Shown here: positions 46,701 through 55,143 of the stretch, piece by piece | How the letters are laid out: every line of letters begins with the position of its first letter | How positions within the stretch are numbered: the stretch's first letter is position 1 | Program-made: the position numbers and the translations under genes | Assembly (NCBI RefSeq): GCF_000321225.1 | Contig: NW_004450267.1 | Span: forward strand, 5,814,344-5,878,343 | DNA: 64,000 nucleotides | Direction of reading: 5' to 3' | Source: Odobenus rosmarus divergens | Lineage: Eukaryota; Chordata; Mammalia; Carnivora; Odobenidae | The notes under the pieces: generated by a model | Seen by the model: only the letters and a program-made list of their open reading frames with translations | What the model was told of the DNA's origin: nothing | Database searches by the model: none

Positions 46701-49700
46701 TCATAACCTCTCCTTTTTCTTACACATTTGTTTTGGAACTTGGCCCTCTTATCCCTTCACTTTGTAATCAAAAATCATGTTTATATAAGTGATCCCCTAA
46801 TTTACATTTCTGGCTTCCTGATTCTTCTCTTGAGCTCCAGGACCATGTTTCCCTATAACCTGTGCATCCCCCAGAGTACCTCAAACTGATCATGTCCAAA
46901 ATAGAAAAAATTCATTTTTCTATTTGAATTCTCCTTTTGCTGGAAGTATTTTAAGTATGATGTCGTTGGGGCGCCTGGGTGGGTCAGTCATTTAAGTGTC
47001 TCCCTTTGGCTCAGGTCCTTATCCCAGTGTCCTGGGATCAACCCCGCTTCGGGCTCCCTCTTCAGCGGGAAGCCTGCTTCTCCCTCTCCCACTACGCCCT
47101 GCTTGTGTTCCCTCTCTCACTGTGTCTCTCTCTGTCAAATAAATAAATAAAATCTTTAAAAAAAAAAAAAAAGTATGATGTGGTTGCTGTCTTTTCAGTC
47201 GCTTAGACTGGAGATATTATTAGAGTCATTTTAGCTTCTCTAACGTGCGCATCTAAGCAGTCTCTGTCCATTCTGCTTCAGAAATGTTAATTGTGGTAGG
47301 GTGTATAGCAAAAAGCAATCTGATTAACATAGTTTTTTGCCTTCTGAAAGAATATAGAACGGTATTTTCCAGCATTAAAAAGGAAGGCCAACCTTCTGAG
47401 ACAAAATGAAGTACAGAGAAAAGCAGTTGCAGTTCTCAAGAGACCTAACCAGTTAAATAGAAAGTAAGTACTCAAATATGATAATACTATGTTATCCTGA
47501 ATATACACTTCTTGCACTAAGTGATCAAATGAATATACTTGTAGTGGTCATTTTCAAGACCGATATTTAGGATGTCTTATCTGAACATCCAACATGGAAG
47601 CATTCAGTAATGGCTTTCTTATTTCTTAGACCCAGTATTACTGATGAATTTAATAAATTGTAAACTTTTTAAAAAAAAGCATCACTCTGCTTCATTATTT
47701 CTGTTTACATACAGAATAAAATTACAAATGTGATTGTTTAGGTAAAAACACTTCTGCAGGAATTACTCAAAATTGGGAATTCTGAAAACTAAAATTGTTA
47801 GTCTCAATTCCTTTTTTTTTTTTTTTAAGATTTTATTTATTTATTTGACAGACACACAGTGAGAGAGGGAACACAAGCAGGGGGAGTGGGAGAGGGAGAA
47901 GCAGGCTTCCCGCTGAGCAAGGAGCCTGAGGTGGGGCTCGATCCCAGGACCCCGGGATCATGACCTGAGCTGAAGGCAGACGCTTAATGACTGAGCCATC
48001 CAGGTGCCCCTGTCTCAATTACTCTTAATAGAACAGTGTATTTGTGGAAAAAGCAGACTATAAAGAATTCTGCATGAATGTTTCTTAAGCTGAATTTTTT
48101 TTTAAAGTAACGTGGGACTCTGAATCACAACCCCAAGATCAAGAGTTCTTGGGCAACTGGGTGGCTCAGTTGGTTAAGTGACTGCCTTTGGGCTCAGGTC
48201 ATGATCCCGAAGTCCCAGGATTGAGTCGAGTCCCTCAGCGGGGAGTCTGCTTCTGCTTCTGACCCTCTCTCCTCTCATGTGCGCGCTCTCTCTCTCTTTC
48301 TCAAATGAATAAATAAAGTCTTTAAAAAAAAAATAAAGTTACATGCTTTATTCAGCCAGCCAGGCGCTCCATAGCTGAGATTATTTTTATGTTAAATTGA
48401 AAGCATAACAGAAACTTAAAAATTATGACCTATTGTTATGGCATTCTGTTCTCTGTAAGGATAAAATGGGCAGAAAGGAAGTTGATAAACTGCTCAGTGT
48501 CTATATTATTTTAGTTTCAAATACCATTTATTCATCTCTTATAGAAGGTAATTCAAAAATAAAAAGGAACTCTGAAATGAAGTTTTTTGTATAAGTGGAA
48601 TGGCTGGAATTACAGTTTTACTTAACTATCATCTCTTTTGGGAATCTTTTGGTATAGTACCTTTTGGAAAATGGGAACTTCTCAAACAAGAACTGTCCAT
48701 TACATGAGGCATTAATGACCCATGTTAATTGGGCTAGCTAGGAAAATTTGAGTCTAAGATTGGAGGTAAGATTAGGCAATCTGTTAAGTGTTTGTTTATA
48801 AAAAATAAATACCTAGATAAATATGAAAAATTTGTTTTCTCATATTTTACCGACTTCATATAGAAATTAGAAGGGAACTGGTGAAAGTCAAGCCAAATAT
48901 AATTGAGAGTACGTTTCTCTGTGTAAAAGAACAAGCAGTGGGAAGACTAAGTTTCTATGTGATTTATATTAATATATAAAGGTTTCTGAGTGAGAATGGA
49001 AGAGAAAACCGTAGATGTTATTTTTCAAGATTTTCTGTTTACTTTTGGGTTTCAGCAGTTTGACTATGATGTGCCTAGGTGTGATTTTCTTTTTACTAAT
49101 CCTGTAAATTGTACATACATGTTTTTCAATAAATTCAGGAAATAGCATTAAAAATGTTGTTTTTAATGTCTTCAGAAGAAATCTTCTATGTTGGAATATT
49201 CAGAATTAGGTTGTTATGTAGCATGCTACAGAAAGATACTTATAAATTGAATCTCAGTAGCTTTGTGTAAATAAGAAAATAATTCAGAGTCTTTATGTGT
49301 AGTGTACCTCAAATGTTCAGCCTATGAATTTAACTGTTTTTGCTTATTTTTTCTCAGGATGTTTGAAAATTGTGAAATGGCTGAGACTATTCATGGTATG
49401 TGTGTTTTTGTTGCAGAAATAACATTCCAGCCAATTTTACCAGGAGTGGAAATAAATTAAGTCATCAGAAAGATACTCGTCAGGCAACTTTTCTTTTTAG
49501 AAGAGGCCTAAAGGTATAAAAAACCCTTGTTGGTGGTTTCTATTTACTCAAAGGATCTTGAACACCTACCTCTAGTAGTAATCCTCAGTCATGGGTATGG
49601 CCCATGGTTGAGGTAGGGGTTGGGTTTGGGGTATGGAGACTGTGACATTAGATTAGTTCTTTTGGTTGTTTATTTTTTCTCTTCTCTTGTTGTCATCAGT

Positions 49701-52700
49701 AGCAACATCTTATGAGTTTAACATGCTACTTAGGTATAAATTGGTTTCACCATTTGTTCTGTTATAGGAACCCCAACAAAGACGTATTGCCAGAATAGGC
49801 ACATGCCTCTCTTGCATTCATACATACACCACACTGGGTTATAAAGTTACAGAGCAGGATCGCTTTTTGGATTCAGATCCTCTGCTTTCTATGGGATCTA
49901 CTGCTTTTTTTTTTTTCCCTTCAGGTTCAGGCCCAGTTGAACACAGAACAACTGCTAGACGATGTAGTAGCAAAGAGAACTCGTCAGTAAGTTTCAATTT
50001 GTTTTTCAAGATGTCATTTCAAAATTCCCAGAATAATAGCAACCCAGATTACTATGTGCTCTGGTCCAGAAGGAATTAAATGGGACCCAAAGTATATTAA
50101 CCCTTGAGCCTGAATAGATAAATCCATTTTGTTTTTTGTTTTTTTCCCCAAAAGCCTTTTGCATTTTCACATGTCCGTCTTACGAGTTTTAGGAACAAAT
50201 ATATCACTCTATTTAAAAAATAATAATAATAGCCTATTCCATTTTAATGAAATAAATCTTTATTTTCTGTAAGTGCTTTTATATAAGTGAACCTATTCAG
50301 GGAATAAATAGAAGAAAATCCAGTAGAGCATTTAGAAAACTTGTAAACCTTTAATTTTATAATAGGATGTTTTTCCTCTTCACATATTCTTTTCTTCCCC
50401 CCTAAGCCCATAAAAATTGTCTGTTAGAATTGCACTTCCAACATGTGAGTTGTAATTCTGATTCCATCAGTGTGATCAGGTTTTGAGATTAAATTATTTA
50501 AAACTATGGCTACTTTTTGGAAAACAGAATGGGTAAAACATCATGTTAGTCCAGATGCGATGGCAGCTATAATTGAGCAGAGTGTAAGAAAAGAAACTAT
50601 TTGAACTTGATGTTGATAATACTCTTTTGCATGGGAGTCATGGCATTGGAAACCATAAGGAAAGAAATAATCATAAGCTATTTGCTTCTGCAATGAAGAA
50701 TGTTTATATAATTGTAATAATATAAATGCTGTTTGTCTTGAACTTTTGAGAATCAACCTACAGGGGAAAAGCACATGATACTTTATTTGGTTAACAAGAT
50801 GGTGAAAATGTCAGATTTTGAGTAGCATGAATATAAAAGTAGAGCTGATAAAAAAAATGGGAGGTACAAAGTGAGAGAAGAGGTGAAAGGAAAGAATAGA
50901 GTTACTATTATCCTTTCATAGAAAGTTGGGAGGGGATGGTGTTGAGAGAGATTGAAAGAAAGAGAATTAAGAGACCGAAAGATTTAAGATTATTTGGAGT
51001 TATAATTTGAAGTAAAATAGTGATATATAGATATCAAAATGTTCAGAGGTAGGTAAGGAAACTAGAGGATAGTGTGATAAGCTAAAACCTTATCATAGCA
51101 AAATATTGTTACATACACATCTTGTATAGTGAACTAGAGGTAACTAGCAAGTGGTAAAAATAGGAAAGGTTAAAATTGCTGCCATTGAGGAGCAGGAAGG
51201 TTCTGCTTCTGGGGAGCAGGAAGTGGGGGAGAAAACTAGGAAGTGTTACTTTTCATTAGAAGCCTTTCTGTATTATTTAATGTACATATATTTGTTATAC
51301 TGAAAAATAATAAATTTAAGTGTCTAGTTCCTATACCCAAGATGCTGATTAGTTATATTATGGTGGGTCTTAGTATTTTTTAAAAGCTAAGAAAAAGTGA
51401 TGGCTACTTTAAAATGTATGTTTTTTTGTGGAATACACTAGAGGTTTTATAAACTTCCACTTTAATGAAGTTTTTGGTTTTTTGAAACTAGATGGCGGAC
51501 TTCCACGACAAATGGAGGAATTTTGACTGTCTCTATTGACAATCCTGGAGCAGTGCAGTGCCCAGTGTAAGTCTTTTATTGTGCAGAAATTATAACCTCT
51601 CAGTGAAATAGGTAATAGAAAAGCATTGGACTTCTACTCATGATGTCAAGTTAAGATAAACTGAGACAAAGATAAAAGTAATACTTGTAGTACAAGATGG
51701 AAATAGTGTATTATAAAGTTAAAGTAAAAGCTCTCTTGATTCCTGGTTCTGTATCCGTAAAGTAGCCACTTTTAACAGTTTTATGTTTTTATTAAAAAAA
51801 TGGTGCATGTATACTAAGTAGTATATACATTTTTTTGTATGTATAATGATAAATGAGGGAATGCTATATATATATATCCTTCCTTCTTTCTCCTCCACCC
51901 CCCGGTATATTTTGGATGTCTTTACTTTTCAGTACCTACAGATCTGCCTTCTTTTTAAAGGCTTTCTGGTGTGTTCTTTTATCTGAATGACCTTAATTTA
52001 GTTAACCATTCCATTATGTTTATTGCATTGTAAACTTTCTAGGTTTGTGTAGTGTTTGATCTCTTCAGCCATTTTAATAAATGAAGAAAAGAGAGGATGA
52101 GTCCCCAATCATTCCAAATTGTTGAAAAGTTTATAGTTCTACTTAAAGAGGTATTCTATGAGTGATAAAATTTTAGTCTCTAGATTAGTCAAGAACCAGG
52201 TACAGTAGTACCCCCTTTGTCTGTGATTTCACTTTTCATGGTTTCAGTTACCCAGTCAACTGTGCTCTGCAAACAGATAGTCCTCCTTCTGACGTATTGT
52301 CGGAAGATCAGTAGTAGTAGCCTAACAACTACAGCACAATTCCTACATCATTCACCTCACTTCATCTCATCATGTAGGCATTTTATCATCTCACATGGTG
52401 AGTACAACATATTTTGAGAGAGGACGGGAGAGAGACCACATTCAAATAACTTTTATTACAGTATATTGCCACAGTTATTCTGTTTTACTATTTGTTATTG
52501 TTAATCTCACACCATTCCTAATTCATAAATTAAACTTCATCATGGGTATGTATGTATAGGAAAAAACATACAGTATGTTTAGGGGTTCAGTACTATCTGC
52601 AGTTTCAGGTATCTACTGGTGGGGTTGGGGGGCAGTCCAGGAATGTATACCCTATGGATAAGGGGGGAGTGTTGTACTTTTTTTTGAGAACACAAAATAG

Positions 52701-55143
52701 CCCTATACGTTGGAATATGTGTACAAGTCAAGATGTCTTAGGTACCAAATGATTTATTTTTCTTTTGATTATTAAGCTTGTCTGATTTCATTTTAATTTT
52801 TTTTCTAATAGAACTCAAAAACCACGGTTAACTCGTACTGCTGTACCCTCATTCTTGACAAAACGGGAGCAATCTGATGTAAAGAAAGTTCCTAAAGGTG
52901 TCCCCCTACAATTTGACATAAATAGTGTTGGAAAACAGGTAAAAAAAAAAATTTTTTTTTTAAATTTCTGTGGGCCATTCATTGAGAATATTTTAATTAA
53001 TTTAAAAAAATGTGTAATAAATTAAATAGGGTGTCCTAAGTCTCCTCAGTTCTGGGAAGCTAGATTGATCTACTTTCTGTTTTTTTTTTTAAGATTTTAT
53101 ATTTAATTTTTACTATTTCTTTGTCAGATAAAGAGAGAGCAGGCACAAGTGGGGTGAGGGGCAGAGGGAGAAGCAGGCTCCCTGCTAAGCAAGGAGCCCA
53201 ATGCGGGGCTCCATCCCAGGACCATGGGATCATGACCTGAGCTGAAAGCAGACATTCAACCAACTGAGCCACCCAGGCGTCCCTACTTTTGTTTCTATAG
53301 ATAAGCCTATTTTTTGGCCATTTCATATGAACAGAATCATACAATATGTGATCTTTTGTGACTGGCTTCTTTTACTTAGCATAGTATTTTCAAGTTCCAT
53401 CCATAGTGTATGGTCTTTTTATTGCTGAGTAATGTTCCATCATATGGATATATCATATTTTATTTATTCATTCATCAGTTGGTAGACACTTGGGTTGTTT
53501 CCATTCTGTGACTTTTGTGAATAATGCTCATCTGCACATTCATGTACATGTCTTTTGTATGAGTAGATGTTTCCATTTCCTACAAGTGGAATTGGTAGGT
53601 CATATCATCTATGAACTGCCAGACTTGTTTTCCTAAGTGGCTGCACTGTTTACATTCCTTCTAGCATGTATGAGAGTTCTAAATTTCTCCACATCCTCAT
53701 CTACATTTGTTATTATCTGCCATACTTATACCAAGTGTTTGTGAAATGGTGTATCTCACTGTGGTTTTGACAGTTTTTATATTATATCAACTTTGTGTCT
53801 TGTGATCTTGCTAAAATTCACTTAACTACTTGAGCAATTTTGTAGATTCCTTAGGATTTTCTTTGTAAACAATCATATCATCCTCCAAATTACTTTCCAA
53901 TCTTTAAACCTTTTCTATTTCTTCTTTATTGTGATGGCTAGAACCTTCAGTACAGTGTTGAATAGAAGTGGTGAGAGCATGGTATGCTTGCCTTGTTCCC
54001 ATGCGTGAGGAGAAAGCATTAAATATTTCACCATTGAGTATGATGTTAGCAGTAGGATTTTAGTAGATTCTCTTTATCTAAAGTTGAGGGAGAGTTCCCT
54101 TTATTCGTAATTGACTGAGAATTTTTATCATGAATGGATGTTGGATTTTGTCAAATGCGTTTTTTTTTTTGTATCTGTTGTAAGAGTGTATGGAATTGAA
54201 AATATGAAGTATGGACAGAAGTTTGACCAAGTTTGTTTTACTTCTTTTTATTTTATTTTGTCATGGTTACTTTCCTTTCAGAAATGGTGACTTATAATTT
54301 GGTTGTGCTTTCTGTTGTTAATCAAAAACCAGATGTTGATTTGAATTTGATTTGAATTTCTGTGAGGAACTCACAAATCCAAGAATTCATAGAAATTCAA
54401 GAAAATACGTTTCGGGGATGCCTGGGTGGCTCAGTCGGTTAAGCGTCTGTCTTCAGCTCAGGTCATGATCTCAGGGTCCTGGGATCTAGTCCCACATTAG
54501 GCTCCTTGCTGCCTCTGCCTTCTCCCTCTGCCTTCTGCACCCCCTGCTTGTATGCACACGTGTGCTCTTCCTCCCTCTTTCTGATAAATAAATAAAAACT
54601 TTAAAAAAAAGAAAATATGTTTCAAATATTCCCAAGTGTAAATATATCTTAGGTTTATCAGAGACATCACTAGAATTTGTGGTAGTGTTTATAGGGCCTG
54701 AAAATAATTCAGATAGAGAAACTCCTGGATGTATGACTTGTGGGCATTATAGTAATGTGTTTTATATAGTATATAATATAGGCATTTATAGTGGTTAGGA
54801 GATAGAGATTGTGAGTCAGATCACCAGGTTGAAATTCTGGAACTGCAAGTAGGCAAGTTAACTAACTTCTCTAAACTTCACTAAATTCACCTGTTTCATA
54901 TGGTTTTTGTTAGAGTTAAATAAGTTTGTATGCATAAGTATTTAGGAAATGTTGCTTTGAATTACCATTATGATCACATTATTGTTCTTAAGTAAATGTG
55001 GCTAACTTGTCAAGTTGTTAATTTTTTTGTTTTGTTTTCTCTAGACAGGGATGACTTTGAATGAGCGATTTGGGATCCTGAAGGAACAAAGAGCCACTCT
55101 CACGTTTAACAAAGGAGGAAGCCGTTTTGTAACCGTGGGATAG
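28632..55143 (+). CDS. FYTTD1: FYTTD1 / UIF, complete gene of nine coding exons
   Basis: UIF (UAP56-interacting factor, forty-two-three domain protein) is a nuclear mRNA export adaptor that binds the DEAD-box helicase UAP56/DDX39B and passes mRNA to NXF1, partly redundantly with ALYREF (family knowledge). Joining the exons at 28632-28737, 33012-33140, 42945-43093, 47351-47463, 49417-49513, 49925-49986, 51492-51566, 52812-52938 and 55045-55143 gives 957 nt: 318 codons plus TAG. This equals the length of the human protein as I know it. Residues 28-44 contain the UAP56-binding motif, with core MSLDDIIK at 33-40. The rest is Arg/Lys-rich and lacks folded-domain signatures. All introns are GT-AG and all exon phases agree. 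No frameshift or early stop is present, so the gene looks functional. Confidence 0.96.
29978..30390. repeat. MIR interrupted by a second MIR
   Basis: Antisense MIR 3' half TATTTATTGAGTGCTTACC..CTCTATGAGGTATG at 29985-30090 and its core-side continuation GAAACCTGAGGCATAGAGAA at 30350-30390 flank a sense MIR (about 30100-30300: TTTCAAATCCCCTGCC, GTACCTGGTACACAGTAAG). Confidence 0.6.
30676..30774 (-). repeat. Short tRNA-derived SINE
   Basis: Antisense: AGTCTCTACACCCAACCTAG and CTGAGTCAACCAGGCACCC. Confidence 0.8.
30840..31035 (+). repeat. MIR fragment
   Basis: GGTTCAGTTTCTTATTTTGA, AAAATGGGTATTATAATAC and TTGTTGTGAGAATTAAATGA are the sense MIR 3' half. Confidence 0.6.
31540..31743 (-). mobile_element. 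CAN-SINE
   Basis: Antisense SINEC with T14 tract; TGAAACTTTT / TGAAAACTTTT flanks. Confidence 0.9.
33012..33140 (+). CDS. FYTTD1: FYTTD1 exon 2
   Basis: Encodes residues 36-78, starting [15 protein letters not shown], which completes the UAP56-binding motif, and then an Arg-rich stretch containing [12 protein letters not shown]. Acceptor CACAG|AT at 33011, donor TCTG|GTAAGT at 33141, phase 1 at both ends. Confidence 0.96.
33455..33663 (-). mobile_element. CAN-SINE
   Basis: Antisense SINEC about 320 bp after exon 2; CTCCTTCCCAGTT / CTCCTTCCTAGTT on the flanks. Confidence 0.9.
33894..34072 (+). mobile_element. CAN-SINE
   Basis: Sense SINEC missing a few head bases (CAGTTAAGCGTCTG); ATGTGGGGACT / ATGTGGAGACT flanks. 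Confidence 0.9.
34595..34837 (-). mobile_element. CAN-SINE, old subfamily
   Basis: Antisense SINEC with a long GTGTGTGC-containing middle, flanked by diverged copies of TTCTCTAATTTCTTAAA. Confidence 0.85.
35569..35690 (-). repeat. Short tRNA-derived SINE
   Basis: Antisense, target duplication AATAAATTA at 35560-35568 and 35691-35699. Confidence 0.83.
35827..36543. mobile_element. hAT-type (Charlie-like) DNA transposon with SINE inside
   Basis: Left end GGTTCAAAGTGTTGTTCAGG and right end GAGACCAAAAAGTTTGAGAA form imperfect inverted repeats of the TTCTCAAAgTGTGGTC type. The interior (AGATTTGCAAAAATACAAAA, AACATAAACCCACAGAAAC) matches MER1-group elements. A SINE splits it near its right end. 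Confidence 0.7.
36304..36512 (+). mobile_element. CAN-SINE
   Basis: Sense SINEC with GGGGTCCTGAG / GAGGTCCTGAG target duplications (36293-36303 and 36513-36523), inside the hAT element. Confidence 0.92.
37065..37166 (+). repeat. Short tRNA-derived SINE
   Basis: GGGGCGCCTGGCTGGCTGAG, TAGAGCATGAGACTCTTGAT, GAGTGCAAGCCCCACATTGG, then an A9 tail. Confidence 0.85.
37822..37864. repeat. 17-bp direct repeat flanking a T9 tract
   Basis: ATAAAGCCCACTGATTT at 37822-37838 and 37848-37864, separated only by nine Ts. Confidence 0.95.
38100..38228 (+). repeat. MIR fragment
   Basis: Sense MIR-like core ACTAACTTGCACCTAG..GGCTGTGCGATTTTC and CACTTTGCTCACCTGCAAAA. Confidence 0.6.
38248..38453 (-). mobile_element. 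CAN-SINE
   Basis: Antisense SINEC with a perfect 17-bp target duplication AACCCCACCAAGTTCTT (38231-38247 and 38454-38470), placed in the end of a MIR. Confidence 0.95.
38657..38772 (+). repeat. Short tRNA-derived SINE
   Basis: GGGTACCTGGCTGTCTCAG, B box GAGTTCGAGCCCC, GATTACTTAAATAAATAA tail. Confidence 0.84.
39644..39831 (+). mobile_element. CAN-SINE, truncated head
   Basis: Sense SINEC; AGAAATGCACAG / AAAAATGCCCAG flanks. Confidence 0.88.
39971..40012. repeat. 15-bp direct repeat flanking a short T-rich tract
   Basis: CCCAAGAAAATAATT at 39971-39985 and 39998-40012, with TGTTTTTTTCCC between. Confidence 0.93.
40328..40519 (+). mobile_element. CAN-SINE
   Basis: Sense SINEC with target duplication AAAGGATATT (40318-40327 and 40520-40529). 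Confidence 0.93.
40929..41124 (-). mobile_element. CAN-SINE
   Basis: Antisense SINEC; TATTTACTGTT occurs on both sides. Confidence 0.92.
41562..41662 (+). repeat. Short tRNA-derived SINE
   Basis: CCTGGCTGGCTCAGTGGGTA..GAGCATGTGACTC and GAGTTCAAGCTCC, ending in (AAT)n. Confidence 0.84.
42032..42222 (+). mobile_element. CAN-SINE
   Basis: Sense SINEC from GGGGCAACTGGGTGGCTCAG to AAATCTTTAAAAAA. Confidence 0.9.
42409..42611. mobile_element. MER3-like hAT DNA transposon
   Basis: GTGAACCACATATGAAT, TTTTATTTAACCCAATATAT and a right end ..GTGGACACCACATTGCACAG match the MER3 layout as I know it. It ends about 330 bp before exon 3. Confidence 0.78.
42945..43093 (+). CDS. FYTTD1: FYTTD1 exon 3
   Basis: Encodes residues 79-128, very basic, with the run [15 protein letters not shown] and later [17 protein letters not shown]. 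The acceptor is CTACAG|GT at 42944 behind a 12-T polypyrimidine tract. The donor is AAG|GTAGGA at 43094, phase 0. Confidence 0.96.
43190..43275 (+). pseudogene. 5S rRNA retropseudogene, 3'-truncated and tail-less
   Basis: The segment matches 5S rRNA from its first base (GTCTATGGCCATACCACCC) to the conserved TTAGTACTTGG region, about 88 of 121 positions, with scattered C-to-T changes and one lost base. The last third of 5S is missing. The copy lies between perfect 13-bp direct repeats AGAGAGTATTTTA (43177-43189 and 43276-43288) and has no A tail. This fits an L1-mobilised tail-less pseudogene. It lies in FYTTD1 intron 3 and should not be functional. Confidence 0.92.
43440..43935 (-). mobile_element. 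L1 fragment, antisense, old
   Basis: ATTGAGGTGTAATTTTATAC, AATGGAATCATAGGACTATA and TATTATGAATAATGTTGCTG are the antisense L1 3' UTR and ORF2 end. Confidence 0.75.
45192..45391 (-). mobile_element. CAN-SINE
   Basis: Antisense SINEC; ATGTTCCATAGAACTTT on both flanks (17 bp). Confidence 0.93.
45528..45910 (+). mobile_element. L1 3' end, sense, old
   Basis: TACTATGGAATTCTATTTAG, TGTGATTCCATTTATTTGAA and GTTCTATATCTTGATTATGA follow the L1 3' terminus order. Confidence 0.7.
46085..46250 (-). repeat. MIR-like fragment, weak
   Basis: GATTGAGTACTGACTATGTG resembles the antisense MIR 3' end. The rest is too diverged to be sure. Confidence 0.45.
46967..47171 (+). mobile_element. CAN-SINE
   Basis: Sense SINEC about 180 bp before exon 4; AGTATGATGTCGTT / AGTATGATGTGGTT flanks. 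Confidence 0.92.
47351..47463 (+). CDS. FYTTD1: FYTTD1 exon 4
   Basis: Encodes residues 129-165 plus two bases of codon 166; it starts [16 protein letters not shown]. Acceptor TGAAAG|AA, donor GAAA|GTAAGT at 47464, phase 2. Confidence 0.95.
47812..48010 (-). mobile_element. CAN-SINE
   Basis: Antisense SINEC; GTCTCAATTCCT / GTCTCAATTACT flanks. Confidence 0.92.
48096..48371 (-). repeat. Short tRNA-derived SINE split by a later CAN-SINE
   Basis: Antisense halves 48096-48146 (CACAACCCCAAGATCAAGAG) and 48338-48371 (CAGCCAGCCAGGCGCTCC) belong to one short SINE. Confidence 0.8.
48148..48337 (+). mobile_element. CAN-SINE nested in an older SINE
   Basis: Sense SINEC (GGGCAACTGGGTGGCTCAGT to AAAGTCTTTAAAAAAAA) with AGAGTT / AAAGTT-type flanks, in the opposite orientation to its host. 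Confidence 0.88.
49417..49513 (+). CDS. FYTTD1: FYTTD1 exon 5
   Basis: Completes codon 166 and encodes up to residue 198, including [14 protein letters not shown] and TFLFRRGLK. Acceptor TTGCAG|AAAT, donor AAG|GTATAA at 49514, phase 0. Confidence 0.95.
49925..49986 (+). CDS. FYTTD1: FYTTD1 exon 6
   Basis: Encodes residues 199-218 plus two bases ([20 protein letters not shown]). Acceptor TTCAG|GTT at 49924, donor CGTCA|GTAAGT at 49987, phase 2. The preceding intron is only 411 bp and carries no repeat. Confidence 0.95.
49987..51491 (+). other. FYTTD1: FYTTD1 intron 6
   Basis: 1.5 kb, GT-AG. It is one of the few stretches of this window without a young SINE. I see nothing beyond AT-rich intronic sequence. 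Confidence 0.8.
51492..51566 (+). CDS. FYTTD1: FYTTD1 exon 7
   Basis: Encodes residues 219-243 (Gln codon completed, then [19 protein letters not shown]), ending two bases into a Val codon. Acceptor AACTAG|A, donor CAGT|GTAAGT at 51567, phase 2. Confidence 0.95.
51567..52811 (+). other. FYTTD1: FYTTD1 intron 7
   Basis: 1.2 kb, GT-AG. About 40% is a Tigger-like DNA transposon (52203-52674). The remainder is unremarkable AT-rich sequence with a short (TA)n near 51870. Confidence 0.8.
52203..52674. mobile_element. Tigger-like (TcMar) DNA transposon
   Basis: Left end CAGTAGTACCCCCTTTGTC and right end GATAAGGGGGGAGTGTTG are inverted repeats of the Tigger type. A TA dinucleotide abuts each end. 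The interior is non-coding, about 470 bp. Confidence 0.8.
52812..52938 (+). CDS. FYTTD1: FYTTD1 exon 8
   Basis: Encodes residues 244-286, with [20 protein letters not shown] and an end of DINSVGKQ. Acceptor CTAATAG|AACT at 52811. The donor is CAG|GTAAAA at 52939, followed immediately by an A11-T10 palindrome that weakens the usual GTAAGT match. Confidence 0.95.
53083..53282 (-). mobile_element. CAN-SINE
   Basis: Antisense SINEC; CTACTTTCTGTTT / CTACTTTTGTTT flanks. Confidence 0.9.
53284..54190 (-). mobile_element. L1 fragment, antisense, about 0.9 kb
   Basis: CATATGAACAGAATCATACA, GTTCCATCATATGGATATAT and TGAATAGAAGTGGTGAGAGC follow the antisense of the L1 ORF2 C-terminal half. Confidence 0.8.
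54414..54610 (+). mobile_element. CAN-SINE
   Basis: Sense SINEC with target duplication GAAAATACGTTTC / GAAAATATGTTTC (54401-54413 and 54611-54623). Confidence 0.93.
54785..54960 (+). repeat. MIR fragment
   Basis: AGTCAGATCACCAGGTTGAA, TTAACTAACTTCTCTAAACT and CACCTGTTTCATATGG follow the sense MIR order. Confidence 0.6.
55045..55143 (+). CDS. FYTTD1: FYTTD1 exon 9 (terminal coding part)
   Basis: Encodes residues 287-318 ([20 protein letters not shown], ending GSRFVTVG) and the TAG stop at 55141-55143. The acceptor is CTCTAG|ACA behind a T-rich tract. Confidence 0.96.
   Translation, partial: TGMTLNERFGILKEQRATLTFNKGGSRFVTVG

Larger units (their letters stand above)
43094..47350 (+). other. 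FYTTD1: FYTTD1 intron 3
   Basis: 4.3 kb, GT-AG. Contains the truncated 5S rRNA retropseudogene, an antisense L1 piece, a SINE at 45.2 kb, an L1 3' end at 45.5 kb, an old MIR at 46.1 kb and a SINE at 47.0 kb. About 43936-45170 and 46251-46960 hold nothing recognised. Confidence 0.85.
47464..49416 (+). other. FYTTD1: FYTTD1 intron 4
   Basis: 1.95 kb, GT-AG. Contains a minus-strand SINE (47812-48010) and an older short tRNA-like SINE interrupted by a plus-strand SINE (48096-48371). 48372-49400 has no recognisable element. Confidence 0.85.
52939..55044 (+). other. FYTTD1: FYTTD1 intron 8
   Basis: 2.1 kb, GT-AG. It is mostly repeats: a minus-strand SINE, a 0.9-kb antisense L1 fragment, a plus-strand SINE and a MIR. 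Around 54383-54650 it also carries a segment resembling the FYTTD1 3' UTR (see findings). Confidence 0.85.
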
